This document shows, in pieces, positions 16,887 through 26,223 of a stretch of DNA of 64,000 nucleotides (position 1 is its first letter; each line of letters starts with the position of its first letter). The stretch lies in NCBI GenBank assembly GCA_934728585.1, contig CAKVDZ010000007.1, positions 1 to 64,000 on the forward strand. The letters run 5' to 3'. Both the position numbers and the translations under genes were made by a program. The notes beneath the pieces were generated by a model. The model was not told the DNA's origin and did no database searches. It saw only the letters and a program-made list of their open reading frames with translations. The stretch is from an uncultured Candidatus Melainabacteria bacterium (GTDB lineage Bacteria > Cyanobacteriota > Vampirovibrionia > Gastranaerophilales > Gastranaerophilaceae).

Positions 16887-17570
16887 ATGAGTGAAGGACA
16901 TTGGATTCTAAATATAGGCAATATGGCATTTAACATGGATACGATTCTTACCATGTGGCTTGCTATGGGTTTTCTTCTTGTTTTAGCAATTTTAGCTACA
17001 AGAAAGATATCTATATTTCCTAATAAATTGCAAGTGGTATTTGAAGGTATTTTAGGATTTTTCTGGGATATGTCAGATACTTTAATGGGTAAAGAGGGAA
17101 GAAAGCATATTCCTCTAATTGCATCATTATTTTTGTTTATTATTACCGCAAACTTAATGGGACAATTGCCTTGGAAGTTGTATCACTTGAAACACGGTGA
17201 ATTAGCTTCTCCTACAAACGATATTAACTTGACTGCAGCTATGGCAGTTATTGTATTGATATATTATATTGTGGCTGGATTTGCAAAGAAAAAGTTCAAA
17301 TTCTTCTTGCATGATTTTAGTCCAATCAGCATTTTTATGATGTTAATTGAAATTCTTGAAATGTTTACAAGACCATTAACATTGGCACTCCGACTTTTTG
17401 GTAACATTTTGGCTGGAGAAATTCTTATTGCAGCAATGCTTGGAATTTTCGCATACGTTTTGCCGTTGCCATTTATGTTCTTTGAAGTTTTGGTTGCCTG
17501 TGTTCAAGCCTTAGTATTTGCGATGCTTACTATGGTTTACGTTTCAACTGCAATTTCAGAAGAAGAATAA
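16887..17570 (+). CDS. atpB: ATP synthase F0 subunit a
   Basis: 227-aa membrane subunit that, with the c-ring, forms the proton half-channels. The essential arginine is Arg169 in TLALRLFGNILAGEI. Five or so transmembrane helices are visible, and the C-terminal helix carries LVACVQALVFAMLTMVYVSTAI with the conserved Gln. The N-terminus lacks a signal-like extension. It is the first gene of a seven-gene unit; no atpI precedes it. AAGG lies 3-6 nt before the ATG, closer than usual. Confidence 0.95.
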   Translation: MSEGHWILNIGNMAFNMDTILTMWLAMGFLLVLAILATRKISIFPNKLQVVFEGILGFFWDMSDTLMGKEGRKHIPLIASLFLFIITANLMGQLPWKLYHLKHGELASPTNDINLTAAMAVIVLIYYIVAGFAKKKFKFFLHDFSPISIFMMLIEILEMFTRPLTLALRLFGNILAGEILIAAMLGIFAYVLPLPFMFFEVLVACVQALVFAMLTMVYVSTAISEEE

Positions 17571-17605
17571 TTACAAAGATTTATTTATAAGGAAAGGAAA
17601 AAATT

Positions 17606-17839
17606 ATGACAGTTTCAGAATTAGCTCAATTAGGCGCAGGTATTGCAATCGGTTTTGGTGCAGTTGGTGCAGGTTTAGGTATTGGTGTTGCTACTAAAGG
17701 TTTGTTAGAATCTATGGCAAGACAACCAGAAATTGCTACAAAAGCATTGGTATTCTTCTTAATCGGTGCTGCGATGGCTGAAGCTTGTGCTATTTATGCT
17801 TTGATTATTGCATTAAAACTATCTGGCATGATGGGTTAA
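17606..17839 (+). CDS. atpE: ATP synthase F0 subunit c
   Basis: 77-aa two-helix proteolipid of the rotor ring. The ion-binding carboxylate is Glu59 in GAAMAEACAIY; the polar loop is ARQPE (38-42). The sodium ligands of Na+-type rings (Gln in helix 1, Ser/Thr after the Glu) are absent, with Ala-Cys following Glu59, so a proton-driven ring is predicted. The helix-packing GAGLGIG motif is present. The ribosome site AAGGAAAGG is strong, fitting the high stoichiometry needed. Confidence 0.95.
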   Translation: MTVSELAQLGAGIAIGFGAVGAGLGIGVATKGLLESMARQPEIATKALVFFLIGAAMAEACAIYALIIALKLSGMMG

Positions 17840-17863
17840 TAATAAAATATAAGGTTTTTAGAA

Positions 17864-18334
17864 ATGGAATTTAACGCTACTTTTATTGTATCTGCAATTA
17901 GTTTTATTATATTTGTCGTGTTGATGAATATAATACTTTATACACCTTTGCAAAATATTGTAGAGGAACGTAAAAGAACTGTAGATAACAATTATAACGA
18001 AGCGAACGCAAATAGCGAAAAATCTACAGCTTTGATTAAAGATAGAGCTGACAAAATCTTGAAAGCTGGTCAAGACGCTAAAAGTGTTATCAATGCTAAA
18101 TCAAATGACGCAAATTTAAAACGTGATGAAATTACTCAAAGTGCTAAAGATGAAGCACAACAAAATCTTGAAGCAAATCGAGTATATTTTACAAATGCAA
18201 CACAAGAAGCAAAAGAAGTGCTTAAATCTGACGTTGTTGGTTTAGCTCAATCCATTTCTGATAAATTCTTAGGCAGTGACGAAAAAATTATTGGTGTTGA
18301 TAACGAATTAATTGAAAAAATTATGCAAGGATAA
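17864..18334 (+). CDS. atpF': ATP synthase F0 subunit b' (first of two b-type subunits)
   Basis: 156 aa: an N-terminal membrane helix (about residues 6-30, SAISFIIFVVLMNIILYTP) followed by a charged coiled coil. The position between c and the second b gene matches b' of the cyanobacterial atp1 operon. It would pair with the next gene product as a heterodimeric peripheral stalk, as in photosynthetic bacteria. Sequence divergence between the two is large, as is usual for b/b'. Confidence 0.85.
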   Translation: MEFNATFIVSAISFIIFVVLMNIILYTPLQNIVEERKRTVDNNYNEANANSEKSTALIKDRADKILKAGQDAKSVINAKSNDANLKRDEITQSAKDEAQQNLEANRVYFTNATQEAKEVLKSDVVGLAQSISDKFLGSDEKIIGVDNELIEKIMQG

Positions 18335-18339
18335 TAATT

Positions 18340-18837
18340 ATGGAAATATGGGCTTTAATTGTAAAATCGAATACTTTTAACTTTGCAATATTCTTATTGA
18401 TTATTATTGCGATTGCTAAAAAAGTTGATATTAACAAAATTCTTGAATCTATGCAAGAACGCGTTAAACAATTTGTTATTGACTCAAAACAAGCTAAAGA
18501 AGCGTCTATTGTTGAATTAAAAAATGCCGAAACATCTGTTAGAAATGTAGGTATTGAAATCGGTGAAATTCTTAAAAACGCGGAAGAAACAGCCGAAAAA
18601 TTAGGCAATAGAATTTTAGAAGATGCAAAAGTTCAATCTGAAAATATTCTTGTTAATTCAGAAAAAATGATTGAATCAGAGGGGAAAAAGATTATTTCTT
18701 CTCTTTCTCAAAAAACAGCTTTCGCTTCTGTAGAACTTGCTAAAAAGCATATTATTGAAACTTTAAAAAATAAGCCTCAATATCATGCAAGCTTTATAAA
18801 CAGTAGTATTGATGAACTTGATAGGTTGAAATTTTAA
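18340..18837 (+). CDS. atpF: ATP synthase F0 subunit b
   Basis: 165 aa with an N-terminal membrane helix (about residues 4-25, with FNFAIFLLIIIAIAKKVD) and a long coiled-coil stalk with AEETAEKLGNRILEDAKVQSE-type heptads. It starts 5 bp after b' and ends overlapping the delta gene by one base (TAATG), indicating coupling. It forms the peripheral stalk linking subunit a to F1 through delta. Confidence 0.88.
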   Translation: MEIWALIVKSNTFNFAIFLLIIIAIAKKVDINKILESMQERVKQFVIDSKQAKEASIVELKNAETSVRNVGIEIGEILKNAEETAEKLGNRILEDAKVQSENILVNSEKMIESEGKKIISSLSQKTAFASVELAKKHIIETLKNKPQYHASFINSSIDELDRLKF

Positions 18838-19385
18838 TGAACAACGATAAAAACATTTTAATAGCTCAAAGATATGCAGAATCTTTAATTGAATTTGGAC
18901 GTGATGGAAAATTGTCATACATGTCTATTTCAACTGACTTGGCAAATGTCTTGACTATAATTTCACATTCAAAAGATTTGTTTGAAGCTTTGACTAATCC
19001 ATTAGTTACTGTTGCAGACAAGGAAGCTATTGTTGACAAAGTTTTTGAACAAGATGTTGATGTTTTAGTTAAGAATTTCTTAAAACTTTTAGTTGAAAAA
19101 AACAGATTTAATTTGATATGCGATATTGTTAAAGTTTATAACTCCTTGTTAGATGACATTAACGAAGTTGCAAGAGTTGAAGTTGTTTCTGCAGTTGAAT
19201 TAAACGATATGGAAAAAAACTCAATTCAAGATAAACTTGCGGAAAAATTAAACAAACAAATAAGTATAAAATACAAAATAGATGAGTCAATTATTGCAGG
19301 ACTTATTTTTAAGATGGGTGATGATATTATTGATATGTCTGTTGCCCATAAGTTAGAAGATTACAAAAAGGCAATTATAAAATAA
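18837..19385 (+). CDS. atpH: ATP synthase F1 subunit delta
   Basis: 182 aa OSCP/delta family: the N-terminal helical bundle includes IAQRYAESLIEFG, and the C-terminal part includes VEVVSAVELNDMEKNSIQDKLAEKL and the terminal IIDMSVAHKLEDYKKA. It joins the peripheral stalk to the top of F1. It overlaps the b gene by one base and is 12 bp upstream of atpA. Confidence 0.92.
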   Translation: MNNDKNILIAQRYAESLIEFGRDGKLSYMSISTDLANVLTIISHSKDLFEALTNPLVTVADKEAIVDKVFEQDVDVLVKNFLKLLVEKNRFNLICDIVKVYNSLLDDINEVARVEVVSAVELNDMEKNSIQDKLAEKLNKQISIKYKIDESIIAGLIFKMGDDIIDMSVAHKLEDYKKAIIK

Positions 19386-19397
19386 AGAGGAAAAAAT

Positions 19398-20915
19398 ATG
19401 GTAGCGATTAAACCAGATGAAATTAGTTCTATAATTCGCGAAAAAATTGAGAACTATGAAACAAAAACAGAAATTTCAAATGTCGGCTCTGTGCTTGAAG
19501 TTGGTGACGGTATTGCACGTGTTTACGGCTTAAGAAATGTTATGTCAGGTGAATTGGTAGAATTCGAAGATGCAAAAGGTACTTTGGGTATTACAATGAA
19601 CCTTGAAGAAGATAATGTTGGGGTTGTAATCTTAGGTGATTATACTCATATTAAAGAGGGTATGACAGTTAAAACTACTAGCAGAATTGCTTCTGTACCT
19701 GTAGGAGATGGTCTTATTGGTAGAATTATTAACCCAACAGGTGTTGCAATTGATGGTAAAGGCGATATTTCTTACGAAAAAACTTTACCTATTGAAAAGG
19801 TTGCTCCTGGTATTGTTGCAAGAAAATCAGTTCACCAACCTTTGCAAACTGGTTTAACTGCGATTGATGCTTTAACTCCAATAGGACGTGGTCAACGTGA
19901 ACTTATCATTGGTGACCGTCAAACTGGTAAAACAGCGATTGCAATTGATACAATTATTAACCAAAAAGGTCAAGATGTAATTTGTATTTATGTAGCTATT
20001 GGTCAAAAAGCTTCTACCGTTGCTCAATTGGCTAAGACTTTGGAAACTCACGGAGCTATGGATTATTCAATCATCGTTTCAGCTACTGCTAACGATGCTG
20101 CTCCTTTGCAATATATTGCACCATTCGCTGGTTGTGCGATTGCTGAGGGCTTCTTAGAACAAGGTAAACACGTTTTAATTATATATGATGACTTGACTAA
20201 ACACGCTCAGGCTTACCGTGCTATGAGTTTGTTGTTGAAAAGACCACCAGGACGTGAAGCATATCCTGGAGATGTATTCTACTTACACTCTAGATTATTG
20301 GAACGTGCTGTAAAATTAAACGATAATTTAGGTGGTGGTTCTATTACTGCATTACCTATTATTGAAACACAAGCAGGTGACGTTTCAGCATATATTCCAA
20401 CAAACGTAATTTCTATTACAGATGGTCAAATCTTCTTAGAATCAGGCTTGTTTAACTCTGGTATTAGACCTGCAATCAACGCTGGTATTTCTGTATCACG
20501 TGTAGGCGGTGCTGCTCAAACTAAAGCTATTAAACAAGTTGCTGGTAAATTAAGACTTGATTTGGCGCAATTCAGAGAATTAGAAGCGTTTGCTCAATTT
20601 GCTTCTGATTTAGATGCTGCAACTAAAAAGCAATTATTGAGAGGTCAAAAACTTACAGAAGTATTAAAACAACCTCAATATATGCCGTTAAGCGTTGCAA
20701 AACAAGTTTCAATCTTGTTTGCTGCTAACGAGGGTTATTTAGATGAAATCGATAACAAAGCTATGATTAAGTTCAAACGTGAATGGTTTGATTATTTTGA
20801 AGCTAATATGCCTGAATTAGTTGCTAATTTAAATGGTGGCGCACCTTTATCAGATGATGACAAAGAAGCTTTAAAAAAACAATTAGAAGCTTTCTTGAAA
20901 ACTTTTGTAGCATAA
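19398..20915 (+). CDS. atpA: ATP synthase F1 subunit alpha
   Basis: 505-aa regulatory nucleotide-binding subunit. The Walker A motif is GDRQTGKTA, with the catalytic arginine region IRPAINAGISVSRVGGAAQ. Length and domain order (beta-barrel, nucleotide-binding, C-terminal helical) are standard. It is preceded by AGAGGAAAA 6 nt before the ATG. The partner beta subunit, encoded next to gamma in most bacteria, is not present here. Confidence 0.97.
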   Translation: MVAIKPDEISSIIREKIENYETKTEISNVGSVLEVGDGIARVYGLRNVMSGELVEFEDAKGTLGITMNLEEDNVGVVILGDYTHIKEGMTVKTTSRIASVPVGDGLIGRIINPTGVAIDGKGDISYEKTLPIEKVAPGIVARKSVHQPLQTGLTAIDALTPIGRGQRELIIGDRQTGKTAIAIDTIINQKGQDVICIYVAIGQKASTVAQLAKTLETHGAMDYSIIVSATANDAAPLQYIAPFAGCAIAEGFLEQGKHVLIIYDDLTKHAQAYRAMSLLLKRPPGREAYPGDVFYLHSRLLERAVKLNDNLGGGSITALPIIETQAGDVSAYIPTNVISITDGQIFLESGLFNSGIRPAINAGISVSRVGGAAQTKAIKQVAGKLRLDLAQFRELEAFAQFASDLDAATKKQLLRGQKLTEVLKQPQYMPLSVAKQVSILFAANEGYLDEIDNKAMIKFKREWFDYFEANMPELVANLNGGAPLSDDDKEALKKQLEAFLKTFVA

Positions 20916-20927
20916 GTAGGATAAATT

Positions 20928-21848
20928 ATGGCTAACTTAAAAGATATTAAAACTAGAATACAAAGTGTACAGAATACTCGTAAGATTACTCGCGCGATGA
21001 AAATGGTTGCTGCGGCAAAGGTAAAAAAAGCTGAATCAACCGTAAAATCTGCACGACCTTTTGCGACTGAACTTTCAACAATCTTTAAAAGAATGTTGAG
21101 TGCTGTAAATGGTGAATATTCTGTAGAAAATTTGAAAGTCAAATCTGCAATTGATAATTATCCAGTTTTGTTAGAAAAACGTGATATCAAATCAGTTGGC
21201 TTACTTGTAATGTCTTCAAATAAAGGACTTGCTGGCGCTTATAATGCTAATATCATTAGAAAAACAATTTCTATGATAAAAGAATATAATGACAACGGTC
21301 TAAAAGTTTATTTGTTTATAGTTGGTCAAAAAGGTATTTCTGGTTTAAAGAGAAAAATTGAAAACTTGAACTGTGAAATCGCAAAAACCTATCTTTCTAT
21401 AGCAAATGATGTTACGGCAACTGGTGCAAGATTAGTGGCTGAAGACTTGGCAGACTTCTTTGTAGATAGAAGAATTGATAAAATTGAAATTTTGACAACA
21501 AGATTTAAGAATATGATGTCATATTCGGTTCAAAACTGGGAAATCTTACCTTTGGGTGATGATATGAAAGATGAAAATCATCAAATAGACCCGCTTATGA
21601 TTTTTGAACCAAGTGTTCATGGTATCTTACAATCTCTTGTTCCAATGTATATTTCAAATATCATTTATCAAGCACTTTTAGAAGCTCAAGCAAGTGAATT
21701 GGCATCACGTATGACTGCGATGTCTGCTGCATCAAATAATGCTGATGAAATGATTAGATTGTTGTCAATCGACTATAATAAAGCTCGTCAATGGGCTATT
21801 ACACAAGAACTCGTAGAAATTGTTTCTGGTGCAAATGCGCTGAAATAA
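20928..21848 (+). CDS. atpG: ATP synthase F1 subunit gamma
   Basis: 306-aa central shaft subunit. The N-terminal helix has IKTRIQSVQNTRKITRAMKMVAAAK and the C-terminal helix has YNKARQWAITQELVEIVSGANA, both diagnostic. The region between the Rossmann domain and DPLMIFEPS lacks the roughly 35-residue regulatory insert found in cyanobacterial and plant gamma. It is the last gene of the unit and is followed by a strong terminator, so beta and epsilon must lie elsewhere. Confidence 0.95.
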   Translation: MANLKDIKTRIQSVQNTRKITRAMKMVAAAKVKKAESTVKSARPFATELSTIFKRMLSAVNGEYSVENLKVKSAIDNYPVLLEKRDIKSVGLLVMSSNKGLAGAYNANIIRKTISMIKEYNDNGLKVYLFIVGQKGISGLKRKIENLNCEIAKTYLSIANDVTATGARLVAEDLADFFVDRRIDKIEILTTRFKNMMSYSVQNWEILPLGDDMKDENHQIDPLMIFEPSVHGILQSLVPMYISNIIYQALLEAQASELASRMTAMSAASNNADEMIRLLSIDYNKARQWAITQELVEIVSGANALK

Positions 21849-21861
21849 TTTTTTAATCATT

Positions 21862-21905
21862 TTAAAAAAAAGGCTGATTTTGAAATTTCAAAATCAGCCT
21901 TTTCT
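21862..21905. terminator. Bidirectional terminator between atpG and the papain-like gene
   Basis: A perfect 16-bp inverted repeat AAGGCTGATTTTGAAA / TTTCAAAATCAGCCTT (21870-21885, 21886-21901) is flanked by an A run on the left and T run on the right, so it can stop transcription from both converging units. Confidence 0.9.
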
Positions 21906-21921
21906 TATATTATTTTTTAGC

Positions 21922-24900
21922 TTATCTTACTTGAGATTGTTGTGCTTGTGCAACTAATTTAGGTGCATTTTCATTAATGTATTCAATCAAGTTGTTCAAT
22001 TGGTTAATGTATTGATCTCTTAATTTAGCTTCTTTAGGAGCTTTAGTTAAGTTCAATCCTCCAACGAAGTTAGCTTTGTTTTGAACTATTTGAATTACTG
22101 CACCTAGAGTTTCAGCGTTTAATGCAGATTTAAGTTCTTCAAGTTCGCCGATATTCTTCATTTCTAATTGCATAGCTTTTGCGTTCATACCTAAGTGGTT
22201 CATTAATTGAAGTGTATTTTCAATTCCACCAGTTTCTTGTGATTTATTAATAAATGTGTATAAACCGTCATCTGTGCTTAAGTCGTGAGCTCCACCTCGT
22301 TCGTCCCATTCTTTTGGAGTTGAAATTTTGGTTAAGTCTTTGCCCATTTCTTGAATGTGACCGCTTTGAGTATCTCCCAGCATTTGAGTTGCCATTTCAA
22401 ACTTGGCCAATTCGTAGCAACCTTTAACCATGTAGCTTTCGTAAATTTGAGCCATTTCTTTTTTAGCTGGATCTTCAGATTTTGTCAATCTTACGAATTC
22501 TTTTAGTAATTCTTTTGGATTGTTCAAAATGTGATATTTGTTGAAGCTTTCTTCGAAACGTTTGTATTGAGTGTCTGTGTTTTTGCCTTTAATTGTTGCA
22601 GATAAGTAGTTGTTTAATTCTTTTGTAACAACTTGTCTGTGTTTAGGCTCAATGTTAGCTTCAATGAATGTTTTCTTACCAGATGCTATGTCAGCTAATT
22701 GGTTTTTCATAGCTGTTGAAATTTGTTCATCAGTAAGACCTTGTTTATCCATTTTTCCATCTTGCATTTGTTTTAATGCGTTAACCAATTCAACACCTTG
22801 TTTTAAAGTGTTTGAGAATTTGCTTGCAAGTTCAGAAGTTTCTTTTTCTGTTGTTAAGTGACAATCAGGATATGCTGCGCGAACGCCATATTGTTGGAAC
22901 ATTTTATTCTTCATTTGATTAATTTGTTTTGTCGCGTTCAAGTTGTCCCAATCACGTTGTAACATAAAGTAAGCTTCTTCAAAAGAATCTCCTTTTTCTG
23001 TTAATTTTATGTTGTCTTGAAGTGAATCCATAAACATCATATTTTTCAACATGTTGTTTGGTTGTTTTTCCAAACCTTTGATTTGTCTTGCAACGTCAAA
23101 TGGAGATACTGTTTTTAGGCTTAATTGTTCAGGTGTTGCTTCATTAATTAATTTTTTAGCGTCTTCCATTGACATTTTCTTGATTTCATTAAATTTCACC
23201 ATAAATTCTTTGTTGTCTTTAGGGTCAAATTTGCTATCAATAAAGTGTTTTAGTACTTTGAAGCTTTCATCTTCAATTGTGTCAATATTTTTTGCATTTA
23301 CAGAAAGATTTGTTGCTTTTGATAATGCATTAAACGCATCTTCTTTTGTAAATGACATTTTTTTAGCAATATTGTCTAAGTAACCTTGAGTTCTCTTGTG
23401 TGCTTTAGAAATATCTGCTTCAGAATTGATGTTATCTAAGTCTTTCATAACTTCTGTTTCAATAGCATCTTTAGTTTCGCCAGCATTTTCAGCACGTTCC
23501 ATAACTTTGTCAAGGTATTCAGCTGGAACATTTTTCACTGCTTGCATAACTTGTGCAACACTGCTCATTTTAACTTGTGGTCCAACGAAAGCGTTTTGTA
23601 CAAGGCTTTGAGCTGATGAAGTCATATCATTCTTAAGAGTTGGAATAATACCATCATAGAACATTTTGAATTTTTCGCCCTTAATGCTACCAGCTTTGTA
23701 TTTGAAATCGTCTACAAGAACACCATTTTGCCAAGCACTATTTGTGATGTAACCGTCTTCTCCACCACGTCCGCATTGGTAGTCAGTTCTTAGTAAACCT
23801 TTTGAATCTAACCAAGTTTTCTTGTGTTCGCAAGCACCCCAAGTGTTATCGTGCATAATTGCATCTTTAACTTCAACCTTGCCTGTTTTAGGGTCTTTAA
23901 CCAATAATGGAGCAACATCTGCGATGTATTGAGCGTGTCCACCGTGGTCGTTGTGGTAAACTGAAGTTCCTGAAATACCAGAGTGTTTACCTGTTTTAAT
24001 TTTTTCAGCAGTCTTTTCTACGCTTTCTTCTGCGTAGTAAGGTTTGCCTGTCATTTGTTCTAAGATACGAATTTCTTGTGGTGTGCATAAACCAGAAGAA
24101 CCCTCTTTGTTAACCCAAACAGCACCTTTTTCAGCACCTATTTGTTTTGCAAGTTCGTTTAATGGTTTTTCTAATTCTTTTTGTTTTGCTGCAGTTTCTT
24201 TTTTGATTTCAGTGTACATTTTGTTAATGTTTTTAGCAACTTTGTCTAAGGCAGATTTTTCATTGTCAGTCATTTCGTAAAGACCGTCCATGTTTAATTT
24301 TTCGCCTTTAACTTCTGCTTTTTCAACTACTGCTGCATATTTTGCAATCTTGTTGTATTTATCTTGCATACTTCTTAAAATTGGTTCTGATACAACTTTA
24401 CCTTCTTCTTCGTATTTTTTCATAACGTCAGCTTTAGTTGCATCTTTACCTAAGCCATATTTTTTAACTTCTTTTTCAAGGTTTTCAGGAATATCAAGTT
24501 TCAAATCTTGAGCTGTTCTGTATGAAGCAGCAGCTTCCCATAATGGTTTGTATAATTTTTTCATTTTAGCTTCAGGAGATTTTGGTAAAATTTCCTTGTT
24601 CATAGCTTCTGTTGTTTCATTTGAAAGTTCAAACATGTTGAAGATATTTTTCATTCTAGCGTCGATATCTTCTTGTTTTACGTTTGGATTTTCAGCCTTA
24701 ATGAAGTTGCCCATTTTTTGCTTTTTCATTGTTTCTTCTTCATAGTCATGAAAGTGTAAATCGTCAGATTGAGCACCTTTAACTTCGCCCATTTTTAAGA
24801 AACGGTTAACAACTTTTGTCATTTCTTCATCTGATTTTTCTGGCATTAAAGCTTTCAATTCAGCTGTTAAAGCTTTGTTTGCTTTTACAACTGTTTGAGC

Positions 24901-26046
24901 ATTGAAACGAGCATTTTGTCTTTGTTCAACTGCATCTTTTTCTCTTTTTTCCATACCATTTTTAGTGGCTTTTATGAAATCTTCTGCTTTTTCTAAAGCT
25001 CTTAAATGGTTTTGGTGTGGTACTAATTTTGGATCATCAAAATCTCTCATGTAGTGACCATCGTGGAACGTATCAAAATATTTTTTATCAAATGCAGAGA
25101 AGTGAGTTGTTTGAACATCACCTCTACCTGTGTTTCCTGCAATATTCATCCATTGTAAAGCAGAAGCGTCAAGAATTCTGTAACCTTTGTCGTCTGCGTA
25201 ATCAAAGTCAACTTCTGTCTTTGGAACTGAAATTTTTGCATTTGTTCCAAGTTTAGATGGGTCGTAAACTTTCATTTCTGGCTTATTGTTAAGTTCTTCC
25301 ATAACCATAGTTACGTATTTGTCTTTGTATTCGTAAGCCATAACTTTTCTTGATGTAGAAATAGCAGCACACATACCGTGGTGACGTTGGTCAGTTGTTT
25401 TAATTGTTGGCTTGTCTGAATCTGCTGTTTTTACAACTAAGTCATTTAACAATTCGCCCAAAACTTGTGGTTTTTTATCTTTCAATTGAGGATTGATTTT
25501 GTACTCAGGGCTCATTAATTTGTTTAATTTTTCTAAGCATGATTTCTTTTCTTTTGTTGTAATTTCAGTAGAGATTACAAAGTAATCAAGGTTTTTTGCA
25601 ATATTCTTAACTGCATCAATCTTAGAATCGTGCATAGCTTGAGGAAGTCCTTTTGTTTGTAAAAGGTTATTTCTTAATGACATAACAGCTTTTTCATCGT
25701 CTGACATTTCTTTTTTGTCAACGAAAGTAGCTTTAAATTGTTTTTGAAGTTCAGCTTTGTTAGGAGAATCGGTATTTTCTAGAGCTTTTGCTGTTGCATT
25801 TTGAAGTTTAGCTTTCCATTCGTTATTTGATTTTTTATCATCTAATTCAAAGCTTGTACCGTATCTTAAACCTTGAGCAACATTCATCAAAAATTTAATG
25901 TTTTCTTCTGAAGTATCTTTTGACAAATTTTCAATCGCGTTGTTAATATTACGTTGATTATTCAACGTTAAAGCGTCCCCTTGTTGTCTTAATTGATCAA
26001 CAGTGTTTTTGTCTTCTCTTTTACCTAAGAATGAAACATTAAACAT
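21922..26046 (-). CDS. Giant protein with papain-like Cys/His/Asn signature
   Basis: 1374 aa from the ATG at 26046 (GGGGA upstream; a GTG six codons earlier is the alternative). No signal peptide or membrane helix. Around residue 226 the sequence QRHHGMCAAIS has the papain spacing Gln220-x5-Cys226. Much later GGHAQYIADV (His704) and HDNTWGACEH (Asn734, followed by TWG) match the catalytic His and the Asn-[ST]-W-G element of C1 peptidases. About 480 mostly helical residues separate Cys and His, far more than in papain. The remaining 640 C-terminal residues are charged, helical and unrecognised. The N-terminus MFNVSFLGKR resembles the F[TL]G motif of the proteins at 59847 and 60446. Peptidase activity is inference. 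Confidence 0.6.
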   Translation of the reverse strand: MFNVSFLGKREDKNTVDQLRQQGDALTLNNQRNINNAIENLSKDTSEENIKFLMNVAQGLRYGTSFELDDKKSNNEWKAKLQNATAKALENTDSPNKAELQKQFKATFVDKKEMSDDEKAVMSLRNNLLQTKGLPQAMHDSKIDAVKNIAKNLDYFVISTEITTKEKKSCLEKLNKLMSPEYKINPQLKDKKPQVLGELLNDLVVKTADSDKPTIKTTDQRHHGMCAAISTSRKVMAYEYKDKYVTMVMEELNNKPEMKVYDPSKLGTNAKISVPKTEVDFDYADDKGYRILDASALQWMNIAGNTGRGDVQTTHFSAFDKKYFDTFHDGHYMRDFDDPKLVPHQNHLRALEKAEDFIKATKNGMEKREKDAVEQRQNARFNAQTVVKANKALTAELKALMPEKSDEEMTKVVNRFLKMGEVKGAQSDDLHFHDYEEETMKKQKMGNFIKAENPNVKQEDIDARMKNIFNMFELSNETTEAMNKEILPKSPEAKMKKLYKPLWEAAASYRTAQDLKLDIPENLEKEVKKYGLGKDATKADVMKKYEEEGKVVSEPILRSMQDKYNKIAKYAAVVEKAEVKGEKLNMDGLYEMTDNEKSALDKVAKNINKMYTEIKKETAAKQKELEKPLNELAKQIGAEKGAVWVNKEGSSGLCTPQEIRILEQMTGKPYYAEESVEKTAEKIKTGKHSGISGTSVYHNDHGGHAQYIADVAPLLVKDPKTGKVEVKDAIMHDNTWGACEHKKTWLDSKGLLRTDYQCGRGGEDGYITNSAWQNGVLVDDFKYKAGSIKGEKFKMFYDGIIPTLKNDMTSSAQSLVQNAFVGPQVKMSSVAQVMQAVKNVPAEYLDKVMERAENAGETKDAIETEVMKDLDNINSEADISKAHKRTQGYLDNIAKKMSFTKEDAFNALSKATNLSVNAKNIDTIEDESFKVLKHFIDSKFDPKDNKEFMVKFNEIKKMSMEDAKKLINEATPEQLSLKTVSPFDVARQIKGLEKQPNNMLKNMMFMDSLQDNIKLTEKGDSFEEAYFMLQRDWDNLNATKQINQMKNKMFQQYGVRAAYPDCHLTTEKETSELASKFSNTLKQGVELVNALKQMQDGKMDKQGLTDEQISTAMKNQLADIASGKKTFIEANIEPKHRQVVTKELNNYLSATIKGKNTDTQYKRFEESFNKYHILNNPKELLKEFVRLTKSEDPAKKEMAQIYESYMVKGCYELAKFEMATQMLGDTQSGHIQEMGKDLTKISTPKEWDERGGAHDLSTDDGLYTFINKSQETGGIENTLQLMNHLGMNAKAMQLEMKNIGELEELKSALNAETLGAVIQIVQNKANFVGGLNLTKAPKEAKLRDQYINQLNNLIEYINENAPKLVAQAQQSQVR

Positions 26047-26090
26047 ATTTTTTATTCCCCACACTTTCTAATGTACCGATTAACTATTTT

Positions 26091-26119
26091 ATTATACTAC
26101 TATGCTTGTAATTTGAAAA
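26091..26119 (-). promoter_or_regulatory. Predicted promoter of the papain-like gene
   Basis: On the minus strand TATAAT (26096-26091) is preceded 17 bp upstream by TTTTCA, a weak -35. The leader would be about 38 nt and includes the GGGGA ribosome site. Confidence 0.4.
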
Positions 26120-26163
26120 GAGGTGAAACGCTATTATTACTAAATGTTAATCTGTTTTTTATA

Positions 26164-26206
26164 ATAAAACGGCGTGATTTTGAATATTTTCAAAATCACG
26201 CCGTTA
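26164..26206 (-). terminator. Terminator downstream of the ferredoxin gene
   Basis: A 17-bp inverted repeat AACGGCGTGATTTTGAA / TTCAAAATCACGCCGTT (26168-26184, 26188-26204) is followed on the minus strand by a T run. The inner arm GTGATTTTGAA is nearly the same as in the terminator at 21870. Confidence 0.85.
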
Positions 26207-26223
26207 AACTAATAATTTATAGC

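Noticed and set aside
20792..21142. Antisense frame across the atpA/atpG junction (and similar ones at 6005-6343, 18321-18608, 47428-48606)
   Set aside because: They lie opposite well-identified genes, have low-complexity Phe/Ser/Ile-rich translations typical of antisense frames in AT-rich DNA, and lack start signals.
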